A stretch of 64,000 nucleotides of DNA from Armillaria gallica (lineage: Eukaryota > Basidiomycota > Agaricomycetes > Agaricales > Physalacriaceae): contig JBANDB010000006.1 in NCBI GenBank assembly GCA_037576215.1, forward strand, positions 2,976,001-3,040,000, in the 5' to 3' direction. The position numbers were made by a program, and so were the translations under genes. Each line of letters begins with the position of its first letter. The stretch's first letter is position 1. The notes below the pieces were generated by a model. The model ran no database searches and was not told the DNA's origin. It saw only the letters and a program-made list of their open reading frames with translations. Shown in pieces: positions 24,062 to 36,380 of this stretch.

Positions 24062-27000
24062 TCAGTATGGCTTCAATCTTCGCAGTTCTCGTGCATTTCT
24101 CTCGATCTCGGATTCATTTCCACTATCTTCCGAACCATCACTACCCCCACCCGCTTGTATCGATTGCAACTGCACATCGAGTTCCTTCCTCATCCTGATG
24201 CCTCTCTCCGCCATCGTGTTGACAAAGTCGTGAAGCTCGCGAATGCTAAAAACACTCCGCAAATGGTCGAAAGCCAAAAGGTATAGGTCTAATGCAGTCC
24301 AAATAAGTTAATTGTATCTTGATTCCGCTGCGGACATTCGTAGCTACCTTTAGCCAGCGGGCATTCTCCAATAGCACGAAAGAGTAGCTTCTTTGCTTTT
24401 TGCAATTGTCTAGCTCGAATCTCAAACTCAATGTAGATGCGCCACAATATCAAGCTTCCCCTTGTTCTAGGGCCAAGATGAATCAGTTACCTGAAGACCC
24501 AGTGTAAAGCATGTCTTACCTTTCACTTTCCATTGCCGCCGCCAATCCACTCCGAGTGCGTTCAATCTCACCTTCCCATCTTCCACTCTGCCACCTCGCT
24601 ACCCACACTTCCTCGATCCGCCGGCATACATCTTTCTCATCCCCAGGGTTTTCACCCAACATATCTCTGACACGTCCCCAAATGCCTTGCCCCTTTTCAC
24701 CCTCCAAGAACAAGCCAAATATTATGGAATTGCTGGGGTACTTTCGTAGCGCATCGCTGGCCCGATCTCTCAGTATAGAAGGAGTCATCGGGCGTTTCAG
24801 AATGTATCCATGGCGGAAAGTGAATAAGAGAGAAGCAACGGTCATGCTTTCATCGGCGACCCCAACACCAGCTTGGTGTATGCGATCATCGAACACAGAA
24901 AGACTTTGAGCGAGGTCGTTCGAAGTCAGTAACTCAAGTAGAGCTCGTAACTTCACCCAAGCCTCGTTGTCTTTCCAGGCCAAATGCGTATGGTTGGAGA
25001 TATCTTCCAGGTTTCGTTTTGCTCGGAGGATGGCAACCATCCCTTGACTTGCAACACCCACAGCTTTGAGTATGACGGACATGGTCGCGTCAGATTTCTG
25101 GTCAAGCCATTCCATCTCTGCCCAGTCCCACCACAGCCTGCCGCACCAAGGTTGGTCTAATGAGACTGGCGAGGACACAAGAACCGTTGTATACACTTTT
25201 CGAGCCTCGTCAAGCCGGCCTCTCTTGCGCTCCAAACGAGCATGGCCTGCCCAGTGTGGCAGAGAATTGCGGGCTGTAGATAGAAATGATCGTGAAATCT
25301 TGAGTGCACTAAGTGAAGCGTCAGTGTCCGTACGTGCACCCGTGAGAGCTCTCTCACCTCTTCACACTTCGAGGCAGCTTCAAATGCTAAAGTTATGAGA
25401 TCCCACTCATAATCTTCAGCCCCGAGCCTAAGCTGACTTAGAACCCTTCTGGTAAACTCCTGGTCGAGTCCATCCAGATCTATTTTTGAGTAAAATCCAT
25501 CACTACAGAGAGGATCATCCAGCGGACTTAACACGCCGTGACCCCAACACTTGATAGGCATTGACCCGTGAGTATATTGTATCTCGCGGCCAACTAATAT
25601 GCCGGAATATGAATCCGTGGACATGGCATTGCGTGTTTCGTCGGGGAAAATGGTGTCCAGATATCCGGGGTTCGTCAGGTGCATGCAGTTCCACCGATCA
25701 TCCCAATTACCTTCATGAGGCAAGTCCGAGAAACCGGGAACATGCAGGCCGAGAAAAGATAGCCAGGTCAACCGAAATACGTCCTTCCCGTGAGCTGTTT
25801 GTAACTGTATAAGGAGCGGTCGGGTATCCGAGAACATGATGGTGGAATATGGATCCCAGTCGTCTTCTTCAGTGGCCCGGCTAGGAATATACGACGCCTT
25901 GTCCGTGTTTAACTCGGTTCGAGCCCACCGACGATACGGGTCAGAGTCATCTGAGGAGGGTGGCGACGACGCCAGCACTGGTATCTCTCCTTTTTTATCT
26001 GAAGATATCCAGTGAGCCCATCCTTTAGCACCAGGCTCACCGAACCTCGCAACTTCTGATTCCCAGAACTCTTCCAAAGCATCCAAAATACTACTCATAG
26101 GTAGTCCATACAGGGCTTGAGGAAGCTCGAACGTCCTAAAATGGGCAAGTAAGATGCTGTGTATCTGTTCGAACATAACCAGGTGCTCACAATTCAGCTT
26201 GGGCTTGAAACAGGGCTGTAGCGCGTTCGACAAATCCTGCCGTACGGAGCACCGTTGCTGAGCGCCAAAACACCCGAACCTTGCCCACCTCATCGTCTCC
26301 CAGAGCATCCAGAACACGTTTAGCTGCGTCAACGACGTAGTCGATGCCATTAGTTTCCTTTCTAATCTTCCACTCTAGCCACTCCATCCAGATTTCGATT
26401 CCGCCAAGCTTGAACGCGTCCTCCCATTCCTCTTGCACCTTGGCTTCGGGCCAGATTTCTTCACCCGCTCTGAGATATTTGAGCCGAAGAGGTTTTGACG
26501 CGGTATTACGGACGTCCGACGACAATGCGCGAGAAAGGATCGATATGGTGATTTCTGCGCGCACTTTTGCGGAGTTTTTAGACGCAATAGGAACGTTTGA
26601 CAGTGTCCGCCACAGCAGTTGTAACCAAGTAGTGACAGATGAAGGATCATCACTGAGTTGCTGCTCAAGCACCTTAATCACAGTCGTCGGGCCCACCGCA
26701 TCAGCATCCTCCTCTGAGGTGTCCGAGCCTTCCGCAGCTGATTCCTCGGAGTCACCTTCAGACTCTAAATGGGAATCACCGCCAGTGATCGAGCGGTATG
26801 ATTGTTGGTTCCGTTCTCGAATGGAAGAGATGCGCAGGAAACCGGTCTCATCTAATTGGAAACGGTCACTATGGCCCAATATTCGTCGAGTAGGCGCCGA
26901 AGTCACAAGGTTACGAGACTTTGAATCTGTTAGACTCGGCCCCTTTGTTGCTTCAATTTCATCGAAGGCAAAATGGGGTGAAAACAACAACGTACATTCC

Positions 27001-27448
27001 GTCTGTGCATTCCAATCTCAATACCATGAGGTCCCCTATACAATACAGTCAAGCCTGGAGGTAGGCCTAGTACATATCTGCCGCCTTTTCCATGATTAGA
27101 TGCCATAGAATGATCTAGCAACGACATACGGTTGATACACTTATATTTGGGAATATCGCCCTTGTGTAGCTTTCCGTACTGCAGATTCAACGGATCTCCT
27201 CGCCTATCCGAGTAGAAAAAACGCGTCGTCGAGACGTCGTCTGCCTCCGTAGCATTCCTATCACGATTCTCGTGTCTGTATTTCTTTACCTTCTCCCGTG
27301 TTGTTTCTTTCTTGGAGCCTTTTTCGCGATGACTGCGCTTACGGTGCTTGGTGTCGTCGCGCGGCCGACTAGGACCCGGGTCGTTGCTGAGTTCTTCTGG
27401 AAACGACTCGAAAGAAGGAGGGAATGATGAAAATGAGGGCGCAGACAT
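24062..27448 (-). CDS. NRDE2: NRDE2-like nuclear RNAi/RNA-surveillance protein
   Basis: The start at 27448 gives [20 protein letters not shown]. It is followed by the charged [20 protein letters not shown] and the signature [20 protein letters not shown] with LHKGDIPKY, which is the conserved NRDE-2 N-terminal block. The rest is a helical HAT/TPR-like array, for example [40 protein letters not shown] and [17 protein letters not shown] helices, ending [13 protein letters not shown]2 partners the Mtr4 helicase in nuclear RNA surveillance; in worms it carries nuclear RNAi. Length is about 1,000 aa with several introns. It is convergent with the nitrilase (71 bp apart) and divergent from NIP7. 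Confidence 0.88.
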
Positions 27449-27599
27449 GGATACGAATAGCGATGATGATGCGTCGTGTGTGCCAGTGAAGAACCCAGGA
27501 TGGATTTGCAAATGGGTCCGGCTAGACCCTGAATTATGTAATTGCCTTCTTATATTTTACCAGCTTGAGCTGCCCTTTGAAAAAAGTGAAATCGACACA

Positions 27600-28390
27600 A
27601 TGCGACCTCTCACTGAAGATGAATCCAAGACGCTCTTTACCAAGCTCGCCAACTACATAGTCCGTTCGTTTCTCTTTCTCTTGTGTGCATGTCCTCATCC
27701 TTTACAGGGAAAGAACCTTATTCACCTCATCGACCGAAAGGACGAACCATACTGCTTCAGACTGCATAAAGACAGAGTTTTTTATGTCTCTGAATCATCC
27801 ATGCGTCTAGGATCGTCAATTGCACGTCCAAATCTTGTCAGCCTTGGCACTTGTTTTGGAAAATTCAGTAAAAGCGGAAAATTCAAGCTGCACATATCAT
27901 CACTGGATTACATCGCTCAGTACGCCAAATACAAGGTTGGCTATGGTTATCTGTATATGTTTATCGTCGTCTGACATGCTATCATCTAGGTGTGGATAAA
28001 ACCCAATGGCGAAATGCCGTTCTTGTACGGAAACCATGTGGTGAAAGCGCATCTTGGACGAATAACAGAAGACACGCCAGAACATCAGGGAGTGGTAGTG
28101 TTCAGCATGAATGATGTACCATTAGTGCGTACATTTTACCCCCGCTTTGACAGCATCTCATGGGTCGTAGGGTTTTGGTGTGACGGCACGGTCGACGGTT
28201 GACACCCGTAAAATGGATCCAACGTCTATCATCGTATTTCATCAGGCGTAAGTACCCCCGTTTTGTTTGCCCGAGCAATACTGATTTATATTTGGCAGTG
28301 ATGTTGGTGAATATCTACGTGACGAGGTACAGCCTTCCTACGATTTCCTCTCGCTGGAAACTGACCATTTTGCAGGACACACTATTTTAA
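27600..28390 (+). CDS. NIP7: 60S ribosome biogenesis protein Nip7
   Basis: The start at 27600 gives [20 protein letters not shown], then [40 protein letters not shown] and the PUA-domain part [20 protein letters not shown] with [17 protein letters not shown]. It ends YLRDEDTLF. Nip7 is an about 180-aa nucleolar factor with a C-terminal RNA-binding PUA domain, needed for 27S pre-rRNA processing. At least six introns interrupt this short gene. The ATG is only 151 bp from that of NRDE2 on the other strand, so the two probably share a promoter. Confidence 0.95.
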
Positions 28391-29042
28391 CGGGCGTTCT
28401 CCTCTTTGGTTTTATTTCTCCGTCGAATGTTGTCATTGTTACTCTTCTGTACTATTCTATCTTTACTTCCGGGTTCGAAGTGCTCAAGACATGGGACTAG
28501 GGTGTCCCTGTACCGCTCTCAGCGATTATTCTTCACGTCATAGGAATATACTCTGATTGCTCAATGCTTATACTACCATTAATGTTGGTTCATCTGTTCA
28601 GAAGAATAGGACATCAATACATTACTGTTTGTGTAAAAATGGGAGAGCGACTCAAATTCAAGTATATTTGACTAGACGGACACACCGAAGTTCTTACCAG
28701 CGGAAGGGTGAAACGGAGGGCTGGGCCGTGACATCGCAAGTCACACTGGTCCCACGTACGCGCGAAGAACACGAGGAGGCGGCTTTTTGTTTTCCCAGTC
28801 GCAGACAGCGAGCTCGGTACTTTGACTAGTATCCACGAGCGCAACTACTCAACATTACAACAATTTCTCCCTCATTTTCCGTTTTATTTTCCGACCTTAG
28901 TAATTCAATACGGCGACGCCCGCTGCACCACCAAATTAGCATCCTTAGCACTCGCTCTATTCACTCTCTCTTAATTCTTCGACCACCAGTCCTTCATTCC
29001 GGCCTATAACGCTCGTATTCTCCATCTTATTACACGCATATA
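28391..29042. promoter_or_regulatory. Intergenic region with CT-rich leader before the Byr4-like gene
   Basis: The gap holds the NIP7 3' flank and the upstream region of the next gene. From about 28858 to 29030 the + strand is rich in C and T (CTCCCTC, CTCACTCTCTCTT and similar), a usual pyrimidine-rich fungal promoter/leader. Short open frames here have no coding character. Confidence 0.4.
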
Positions 29043-31570
29043 ATGAGCCCTATTCCTGCTCCGACCATTCGTGGGCGGGAAGAGTGGCCGGATGCCGATT
29101 TCGACCTACCTGAAGGTCATACCATCCACAACGACACCGCTTCCGACGGCGAAGAAGAAGAAGAGGACTGGGATATTCCTGAGGTCGACGTTCCACCACA
29201 GTCACTGGCCAAGTCGCGCCCCCTCATTTCCATCGCCCGCCCGCTGCCCTCACTACAGCCTGGCGACGATGACGACGGCGAGGGCGTGTCCACCATCAAG
29301 GCCTCCGCGACGATAAAAGCCGCCATTCAGAAACCTCTTCCAAGCGCCATTGAGGAGGACTTTGAAGACGGGTTTTCCTTACCCTCCGAATTGACCCAAT
29401 TGTCACTGGCTCCTTTGGCTCTCAATCACCGTTCTTCCAAGAGCTCTCTCGAATGGGGCGATAAAGACCATACCTCTTCCTCCCAGTCTTCCGATGCGTA
29501 TTCTACCCTCGGTCTCGCTCACGCTTCTTCCAACTCCGAATCTTCTGTCTCTAACCCAGAGTCAGAAACCGACGAGGACGAAAGCGAACTCGAAGGGCTC
29601 ATTATTCCTTCCGAAGTTTTCGATTCTGGCAAAGGCGCTCACCACCTCACCAACCTTTTGACTTTGAAGAAAGCCGCTGTTATGTCGGATTATCAAGTCA
29701 AGGTTGCTAGTCCTAATCTCGAAGATGATTTTGAGACGGGTCTGGTCATTGATGACGATGCTGATTTCAGCCCCAGCCGGTTATTGTTCAATACCCAGCA
29801 GTCACATCTGCGGCGTACGGAAAATCGAAGCAAGAGTGTCCCTCCTCACCAGAGAACTGTTTCAGCTACAAGGCCTTCGTCGCGACTGAGGTCTGACAGG
29901 CCCAAGTCCCCTTTTAAACCTGGCCCATCCGCTTCCCGAAATGCTCAAAAGTCCGAGCCGTCACCCTCGCCACCTTTGCATTTACATTCTCGTTCGAACA
30001 CGCCTTTGACACTTTCACCTGCTCCATCTTCATTCCTATCTCCCAGACCTGGCAGTCTCCGCGGGCAAAAGTCTCATACAGGACTCAACTCTCCACCGCC
30101 TCAAACTACCAAGAAGCTCTCCAGGAAGTCGTCATTGTGTTCATTCATGGGGAGTGGCACTGGAACGTCAGGATCTTCGGTGCCGAGCTCTTCAAACGGT
30201 GCTCGTTACGAAGAACCTACTGCTGCATCTCGCGCCAAGTCTCACAAGGCAAGAGCAGTACATGATTACAAAATCCCCCCCGCACGTCCTTCCACTCCTT
30301 CAACAAGCACTGCCGCCCATCGTCTAACGGTGCCCACTTCTGGTCGCCTCAAGTCGCGCCCGGCATTGCCGGCAGTTTTTTGTTCATCACCGTCGGGAAG
30401 CGTACAGCCACCACCTCTCCGTCGAACTGTATCACCCCTTCCACCACGTCCAGCTTCTACTTCTAAACTTGCTTCACACACGCCAACCCCTTTAGCACCT
30501 AAAGTACTTCGTAAACCGAAACGTATGCGCACATATGGGGATGGTACAGAGCTTGACGCTATTGAAGACTTACCAACCGATCGAGACAAGGAGAGCCGGT
30601 TCAGGGTGCAACCCAAAGGCCATGGCAATCGCATTCCAGGTGGTAGCTTTGCTAAATCACCTAGAGACACCATCGTAGGAAACCCTTACGTGAAAATTCC
30701 GGCGGTGAGTCTTGCCTTCTTGTATGTATGACTAGTTCAAGATATTCACTAAAATATTAATCAGCCGAGTCCATAACGTCCCTAAACTCTTTCTTCTCCA
30801 AGCGACCATCGAAGTTTGATCCATCTAACTCAAATTCGTCGGGACGTTCCCCACCAAAGAGAAAGAAGATCGGGTCCTCGACCCAAACGAAGCCTACTCT
30901 GATACGGAATCTGGGTGGCGTCGGTGGTCCTAAGGGTACGATATTTTCCACGCATGGAATGAATTCTAAGATAGTCCTTCCAGTTGTTGGTGACATGGAA
31001 TGGAACCCACAAACCATGCGATGGGAAGGAAACGAACAAGTCCTACGTGACTTTGATGCTGTTGTCACGTCTACACGACCAGCGCTAATCACACATCTCA
31101 CTGGATCATCAATGGGCTCTCCCACGAGTTCTTTCAGCTCTGGTGCGCGGAAAGTGGGGAACATGGTCTTTGATCCTATACGCTTATGCTGGATCTCGAC
31201 TTTACCACCAGAAGAGGATGAACCGGACGTCTTTGCCAATCTTGCCGACGACGAGGATGATAGTGATAGCTGGGAATCCAAAGCCAGGACCATCCGAGCT
31301 TCTGCTCAGTCAAGTGTGGCGACTTCATCCACTGCTCCTGATCGTAGTCAAGCGCGGACGCCTTCGGAATGTGGGGGCGAGCGTGGTTCGCGAGGCTCGA
31401 TGGTATATGACATCGATGACACGTTTGTGCAGAACTGCCGAAAAGCAGAAGAGCGGCATAATGTTGAAATCAAAGGATGGAAGAGTTCTCTTTCGCGTGA
31501 AGATACTCTGACCGGACCTGACCGGTCCTTCCTCTATGAGATAAGGACTCTTGCTACTCGCAAGTACTAA
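29043..31570 (+). CDS. Byr4/Bfa1-like septation/mitotic-exit GAP subunit
   Basis: The start at 29043 gives MSPIPAPTIRGREEWPDADF, then acidic repeats (EEEEEDWDIPEVDV, EEDFEDGFSLP) and a long Ser/Pro-rich region. Diagnostic blocks are RMRTYGDGTELDAIEDLPTD, KPTLIRNLGGVGG, VGDMEWNPQTMRWEGNEQVL and KVGNMVFDPIRLCWISTLP. These are the conserved motifs of Byr4/Bfa1, which with Cdc16/Bub2 forms the GTPase-activating complex for Spg1/Tem1 and restrains septation. The acidic/DFE-type repeats fit Byr4. One intron lies at about 30705-30764. The canonical GTGAGT donor leaves the frame off by one, so a GTCTTG donor 4 nt downstream or a 1-base difference must be assumed. Confidence 0.8.
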
Positions 31571-31731
31571 TATTATTCATACCGGTCTCAATCTTTTCGA
31601 TGCAGAGATAGCTTGTTTTAATGTAGACGGTAATTTCTATCATTAGAATCGTTTTTAGTGTACGGACATTTTGTCTCTATGCTCTCGTCTTTTTGCTCTG
31701 TTGCATCTGTTTTTATGGCATATGTTTATAC

Positions 31732-31739
31732 TATAAATA
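31732..31739 (+). promoter_or_regulatory. TATA-like element of ureD
   Basis: TATAAATA lies 57 bp before the chosen UreD start at 31796. Position and sequence fit a TATA box. Confidence 0.4.
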
Positions 31740-31795
31740 TCCTTGTAGAACGCCGGTCCGAAATTCCGAGTGGTTGTCTCTGTACCACCGTGTCA

Positions 31796-32762
31796 ATGTC
31801 AGCAATATCCAAGATACGTGCTGGAGTCGGTCGTATCTCCTTGTCCTGCCATGGCTCAGCAGCCGTATTTTCAGAGCTCTCATCGACATACCCGCTTAAA
31901 CTGCTGTCTCCTCGCATCGCTGAAGACGGAGTTGCTGTGGTGTATATCCTGACATACGGAGGTGGGCTCGTCAGCGGGGACCAAGTCAATCTGTCTGTGG
32001 ATATCGGAGAAAAAGCCAAGCTTGTGTTACTCTCCCAAGTCAGTTCCATGCACCACGGCCTGTCCCTCGCTTCAATCCTCACTAACAGGGTTCCACCAAA
32101 GTCTTCAAAACCAGACCAGGCCATCGACTGGCATCTGTACAACCAGACCCTCATCACCTCCCACCAACGACTCAAAACATGATTTTTATCGTCAACCCAA
32201 ATGCATCCCTCTTCTTACTCCCAGACCCCGTCACCTGTTTTCGCTCTGCCTCGTACAACCAAATACAGACTTTCCACTTGACGGTGATGCATCCGCTGTC
32301 ATTCTTGACTGGGTCACCTCTGGTCGTCGGTCTCTGGGAGAAGAATGGGTTTTCTCCAGGTATTATAGCGTCAACGAGGTCGTGGTGGATGGGAGGAGGA
32401 TAGGCAAAGATGCTATGCTTCTGGACGATTCCCAAATTGACGCGGAGCCTCTACCTGAGCGGGCTTTGGCTGAAAAACTCAGGCCGTACTCGTGTTACGC
32501 CACTTTGTTCCTTGTAGGTCCCCAGGTGCAAGCTGTAATCGCTGAGTTGGTTCGGAGATACCAAGCCATTTCAGTCATGAAGATGAAGAGTCCAGACAAA
32601 GTAATATGGTCCCTAAGCCCCATCACAGGCAATGACTATACATCAGTCATTGTTCGAGTCGCCGGGGAGGAAACAGAAGATGTTAAAGGGTGGCTTGGAG
32701 AAGCGCTTGAACCTGTCCGCCATTGTATTGGAAAAGATGTATATCGACAGGTCTTCCGCTGA
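31796..32762 (+). CDS. ureD: Urease accessory protein UreD/UreH
   Basis: This chaperone works with UreF and UreG to load nickel into urease. The start at 31796 gives MSAISKIRAGVGRISLSCHG, followed by the conserved VVYILTYGGGLVSGDQVNLS and, after a 53-nt intron, GSTKVFKTRPGHRL. Next come LFLLPDPVTCFRSASYNQIQ, ASAVILDWVTSGRRSLGEEW and FSRYYSVNEVVVDGRRIGKD. The product is about 300 aa, normal for the family. At 32281-32285 the frame slips by one base between TFHLT and GDASAVILDW; one more G in the GG would restore it. No other urease gene lies in the window. Upstream in-frame ATGs exist but carry sequence unlike the family. Confidence 0.9.
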
Positions 32763-32934
32763 ACATGTCTTAGCAATATACCAAACCAAGTGAGCATTAA
32801 ATAGTAGGAGCGAATTGCATTGGGGTGGTTTAATATATGGTTTGTGGTTATGGGTACATGAACGAAAAGTAAAATATTTACTGATTGGCGAGAAATCCCT
32901 GCTAAAGATTAAAGATACAGACGTTGAGTATTCA

Positions 32935-35573
32935 TTAAAGGTGTTTGTCGACTGTCCGTGATGCAACGGAGGGTGAAGGAAGGGGGGCGTCAGGATCCGG
33001 TGTAGGGAATGCAGCCTTAGGACGTTCACTGCCATGCTCATCAAGCCATTTATCCATGTCGTCGGCCTTGCCAACAAACGGCCGCTTTCCAAGCATTTCG
33101 ATCATGTCCTCTCTGAAGTCATCATAAGCATCAACATTGCTTTACGTAGACAGATAACTCACCGTGTCAGAACTTCTTTTTCTAATAGCCTCTGTGCTAC
33201 CTTCTCTACATCCTCGCGATGCTCCGTTAGTAATGTCCTCGTTCGCTCATACATGGTCCTGCAGAAAGTCAGACTACATAATCGAAGAGGAAGAGCAGGC
33301 CTACGTGATCATCTTCCTGACTTCGAAGTCTAGCATCTCCGCGGTCTTTTCACTGAACGGCTTTGTCCATCCTTCCCTGGCTCCACGATCTCCGCCGTAG
33401 CTCACAGGTCCGATGACATCGTTCATACCATAGTTAGCGCATGCCTCGAAGGCCATCCGGGTGATCTTTTGCAGGTCGTCCTGAGCACCTGTTGTTATGT
33501 TCTCGACGCCAAAAAAGATCTCCTCAGACACGCGACCGCCGAGCGTCATACAGATCCGGTCAGCCATTTGGGGAGTGGATAGAAGGTAACGATCAGGCGG
33601 CAGGTACTGAAAAGCGTTTAATGAGAACCTGTGTCAATTTAAGGGTGGGAAAACTCACTTGCGCATATCCCAAAGCACCAGCTCCTCGCGGGATAATGCT
33701 GACTTTGAGAATGGGGTCTGCGTGCTCCAAAAACCAACCACAGACGGCGTGTCCGGCTTCATGGTAAGACACGGTTTTCTTCTCCTCTGGACTGAGCACC
33801 TTGCTCTTCTTCTCTAAGCCGACGATGACGCGCTCGATGGCAGTGTCAAAGTCAACATTGGCAACCGACTCGGCACCGCGACGCGCTGCACGTAGAGCCG
33901 CCTCATTGCACACATTGGCAACATCCGCACCAGAGAATCCGGGGGTAAGCACAGCAAGCTTGTGAGCAAGAGCGTCAACATCCTTCGCAAGGTCTTCACT
34001 GAGTTTCAATGGAGCAAGGTGGACATGGAAGATACCCTTGCGGCCGCTGACATCAGGACGATCAATGGTGATATGTCTGTCGAATCGACCAGGACGCAAC
34101 AGCGCAGGATCAAGAACGTCTGGACGATTGGTTCCGGCGAGAACAACGATATGTTCCTGCGAGCTGAACCCATCCATTTCCACTAGCAACTGATTGAGCG
34201 TCGACTCCCGTTCATCATTTCCACCACCGAATTTGCCTCCCTGCGCTCGAGACTTTCCGATAGCATCAATCTCATCAACGAAGATGATACACGGCGCCGA
34301 CTTTCTCGCAGAAGCGAAAAGGTCACGTACACGGGATGAACCAACACCCACGAACATCTCGACGAATTCAGAGCCAGAGACAGACAGGAAGGGCACAGAT
34401 GCCTCGCCAGCGGTCGCCTTGGCCAATAACGTCTTACCAGTTCCTGGCGGACCTGATAGAATGGCTCCGCGAGGGATCTTGGCACCAAGCTTCTCGTACT
34501 TGGCAGGCTCCTTCAAAAACTTGACGAACTCCATGACTTCTTCCTTCGCCTCATCCATACCCGCCACATCCTTAAACTTCACCTTGACCTGTGCGTCTTT
34601 GTCAAATAGCTTGGCGCGACTCTTTCCGAAGCTGAAAATACCGCCTCCACCGCCACCGGAACTTCTTCTCGATAGCCAGTAGAGGAACCCTATTGTTGCG
34701 ATCGTGGGTGCAAATTCTAGGATCATGCGGATAGTGGAAACCTCGTCATGGTAAGCGACAGGAATGCGTTCGTGACTGGGGATGCCCAACTCTTGTTGAG
34801 CCTCGTCGAGCTTGCGCTCAAAAGCTTCCATACTGCCTATGGAGAAGTAGTAATCTCCGGAAATGTTGACACCGGATGGGTACATAGTTCCAGTAGCATT
34901 TGAATGCAACTTGACGCGAACTTTGTGACCATTGACGACGATAAGTTTGTCCACGAGGCCTTTGTCGAGGAAGGCAGTACGGAATTCCTGCCATGTAATC
35001 TCGCGAGAGCCAGATACACCGGATGAATTGAGAAGGTAATGGGCAGCGATAAGACCGCCGATCCACATCATAATAGTATTGGATCCGGGGCCGTTGTTGC
35101 CTCCGGGCGGAGGCGGAGGAGTCTTGTTATCCTGCTTGTGCTCGTCGGAGTCCGTTTTTTTGGATTGGTCTGATTGTGAATTCCGTAGCTTGTCCTTTTC
35201 CTGCATGATCTCGTTATGATATTGTCGGAAAAAGCCCTCCAGACCTTTAGGAATTTCTACCTTGTCTTTCTCACTGGAATTGTCCGGAGAAGGGGTAGAG
35301 TCCTTGGAGGCTGACGAAGCAGGATTTCTGGGAGTCTGTCTCCTTTGCATTGAGGGTGCTCGAATTCTTCTCGTTTTCCGCAATGTTCACCTTTCCCTGA
35401 CTATCTTCTACCTTCCCTTTGCCCTTGCTGGCTACCGGATCTTTGTTGGGTGTAGCCTTGCGATCATTGCGTTTGTCGGTGGGTGCACGGTAGGATCTGA
35501 GAGATTGACGAGCAACTGTACGATTGCTGAGGATGGCAGAGAGACGGGCGACCCGTATAGAGCGCGATAGCAT
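32935..35573 (-). CDS. Mitochondrial m-AAA protease subunit (Afg3/Yta12, FtsH family)
   Basis: This ATP-dependent zinc protease of the inner mitochondrial membrane degrades and matures proteins. The start at 35573 gives the Arg/Ser-rich presequence [21 protein letters not shown] 55-nt intron joins DSQGK to [12 protein letters not shown]. The protein then has an FtsH extracellular-type domain between two membrane spans ([36 protein letters not shown]). The AAA domain has Walker A GPPGTGKT, Walker [16 protein letters not shown] and the arginine-finger region [14 protein letters not shown]. The protease site is HEAGH, with a downstream [11 protein letters not shown]. The basic, Gly-rich segment before the AAA domain fits Afg3/Yta12. 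Which of the two it is cannot be settled by eye. Confidence 0.93.
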
Positions 35574-36380
35574 GGAGGAAAGAAGGGAACAGGTGATTAC
35601 GAGTGATTACGTTAGACACTGACGAACTTGAAAGTTTCGGCTTGAAAACGCAATCCACTCGGCAATAATCGGCTGAGACTCCAGCGTGATGCCGCGTCGG
35701 CGTGGTGCGATCCTTCTCTTATTCTTTCATACCATCTAGTTATCTGGAGAAGGCAAGTCACTCCTACGTGGAGCCTGTTGTTCTTCCAAAACAGAGGAAA
35801 ACACTTTTAAGGACCAAGACACAAAGGCTAATCTCCGCACCGTTCCCCATACTGCGGCTTCTTCGAGCCGTGTGACCTGGTATCGCAGTAAACCAAAATC
35901 CAACTTGGGTCCAACGAACACTCCGCAACCTACCAGTGACGATTTTCTACTGCATGACTACATAAGACACCTTACACGGATACCCCCGTGGAGCTGGGGG
36001 ATGCAAAAAATGCAACCGCGTTGTCGCTATCGGCCACGACTTGTTTGGTCTCTTCGTTTACCGACTAGTTTTTGCTCGCTTTGCTTTCGGGGTTACGAGC
36101 TTGTTGGTCGTGTCGCCAACTACTTTTCCGATCGATTCATCGGATTCAGCTTTTTAGCTGTAGGGTGTTGGTTGCCAAGCATTGTACAAAGTTCTGGAAA
36201 GTTACTAGCCCCAGTATGCACTTTCATCTCTACTTGTCAGCGACTCGGTGGTAATAATTAATCCCTGTAACTCAACTTCGAGGTGGGGCGACCCCCGAGT
36301 TAGCAATTATATGCATAGGTTAATCAGAGACAGCGGCAAAATAATAGTCAAGAAATGTTAGTACAAGATTTGGCTTTACA
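35574..36380. other. Intergenic region, nothing recognised
   Basis: This 807-bp gap holds the m-AAA promoter and the 3' flank of the WD40 gene. The longest open frame, 35872-36261 on +, encodes a mixed sequence without family signs or coding bias. No tRNA, repeat or element was seen. Confidence 0.4.

Noticed and set aside
28471..28490. GGTTCGAAG, resembling a tRNA B box
   Set aside because: No matching A box, acceptor stem or cloverleaf can be drawn around it.
30757..31293. Long minus-strand frame opposite the second Byr4 exon
   Set aside because: It is the complement of an exon with conserved Byr4 motifs on +.
35872..36261. Open frame of 129 codons on + between the m-AAA and WRAP73 genes
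   Set aside because: Overlaps another equally long frame, shows no conserved motif, and lies where a promoter and a 3' flank are expected.
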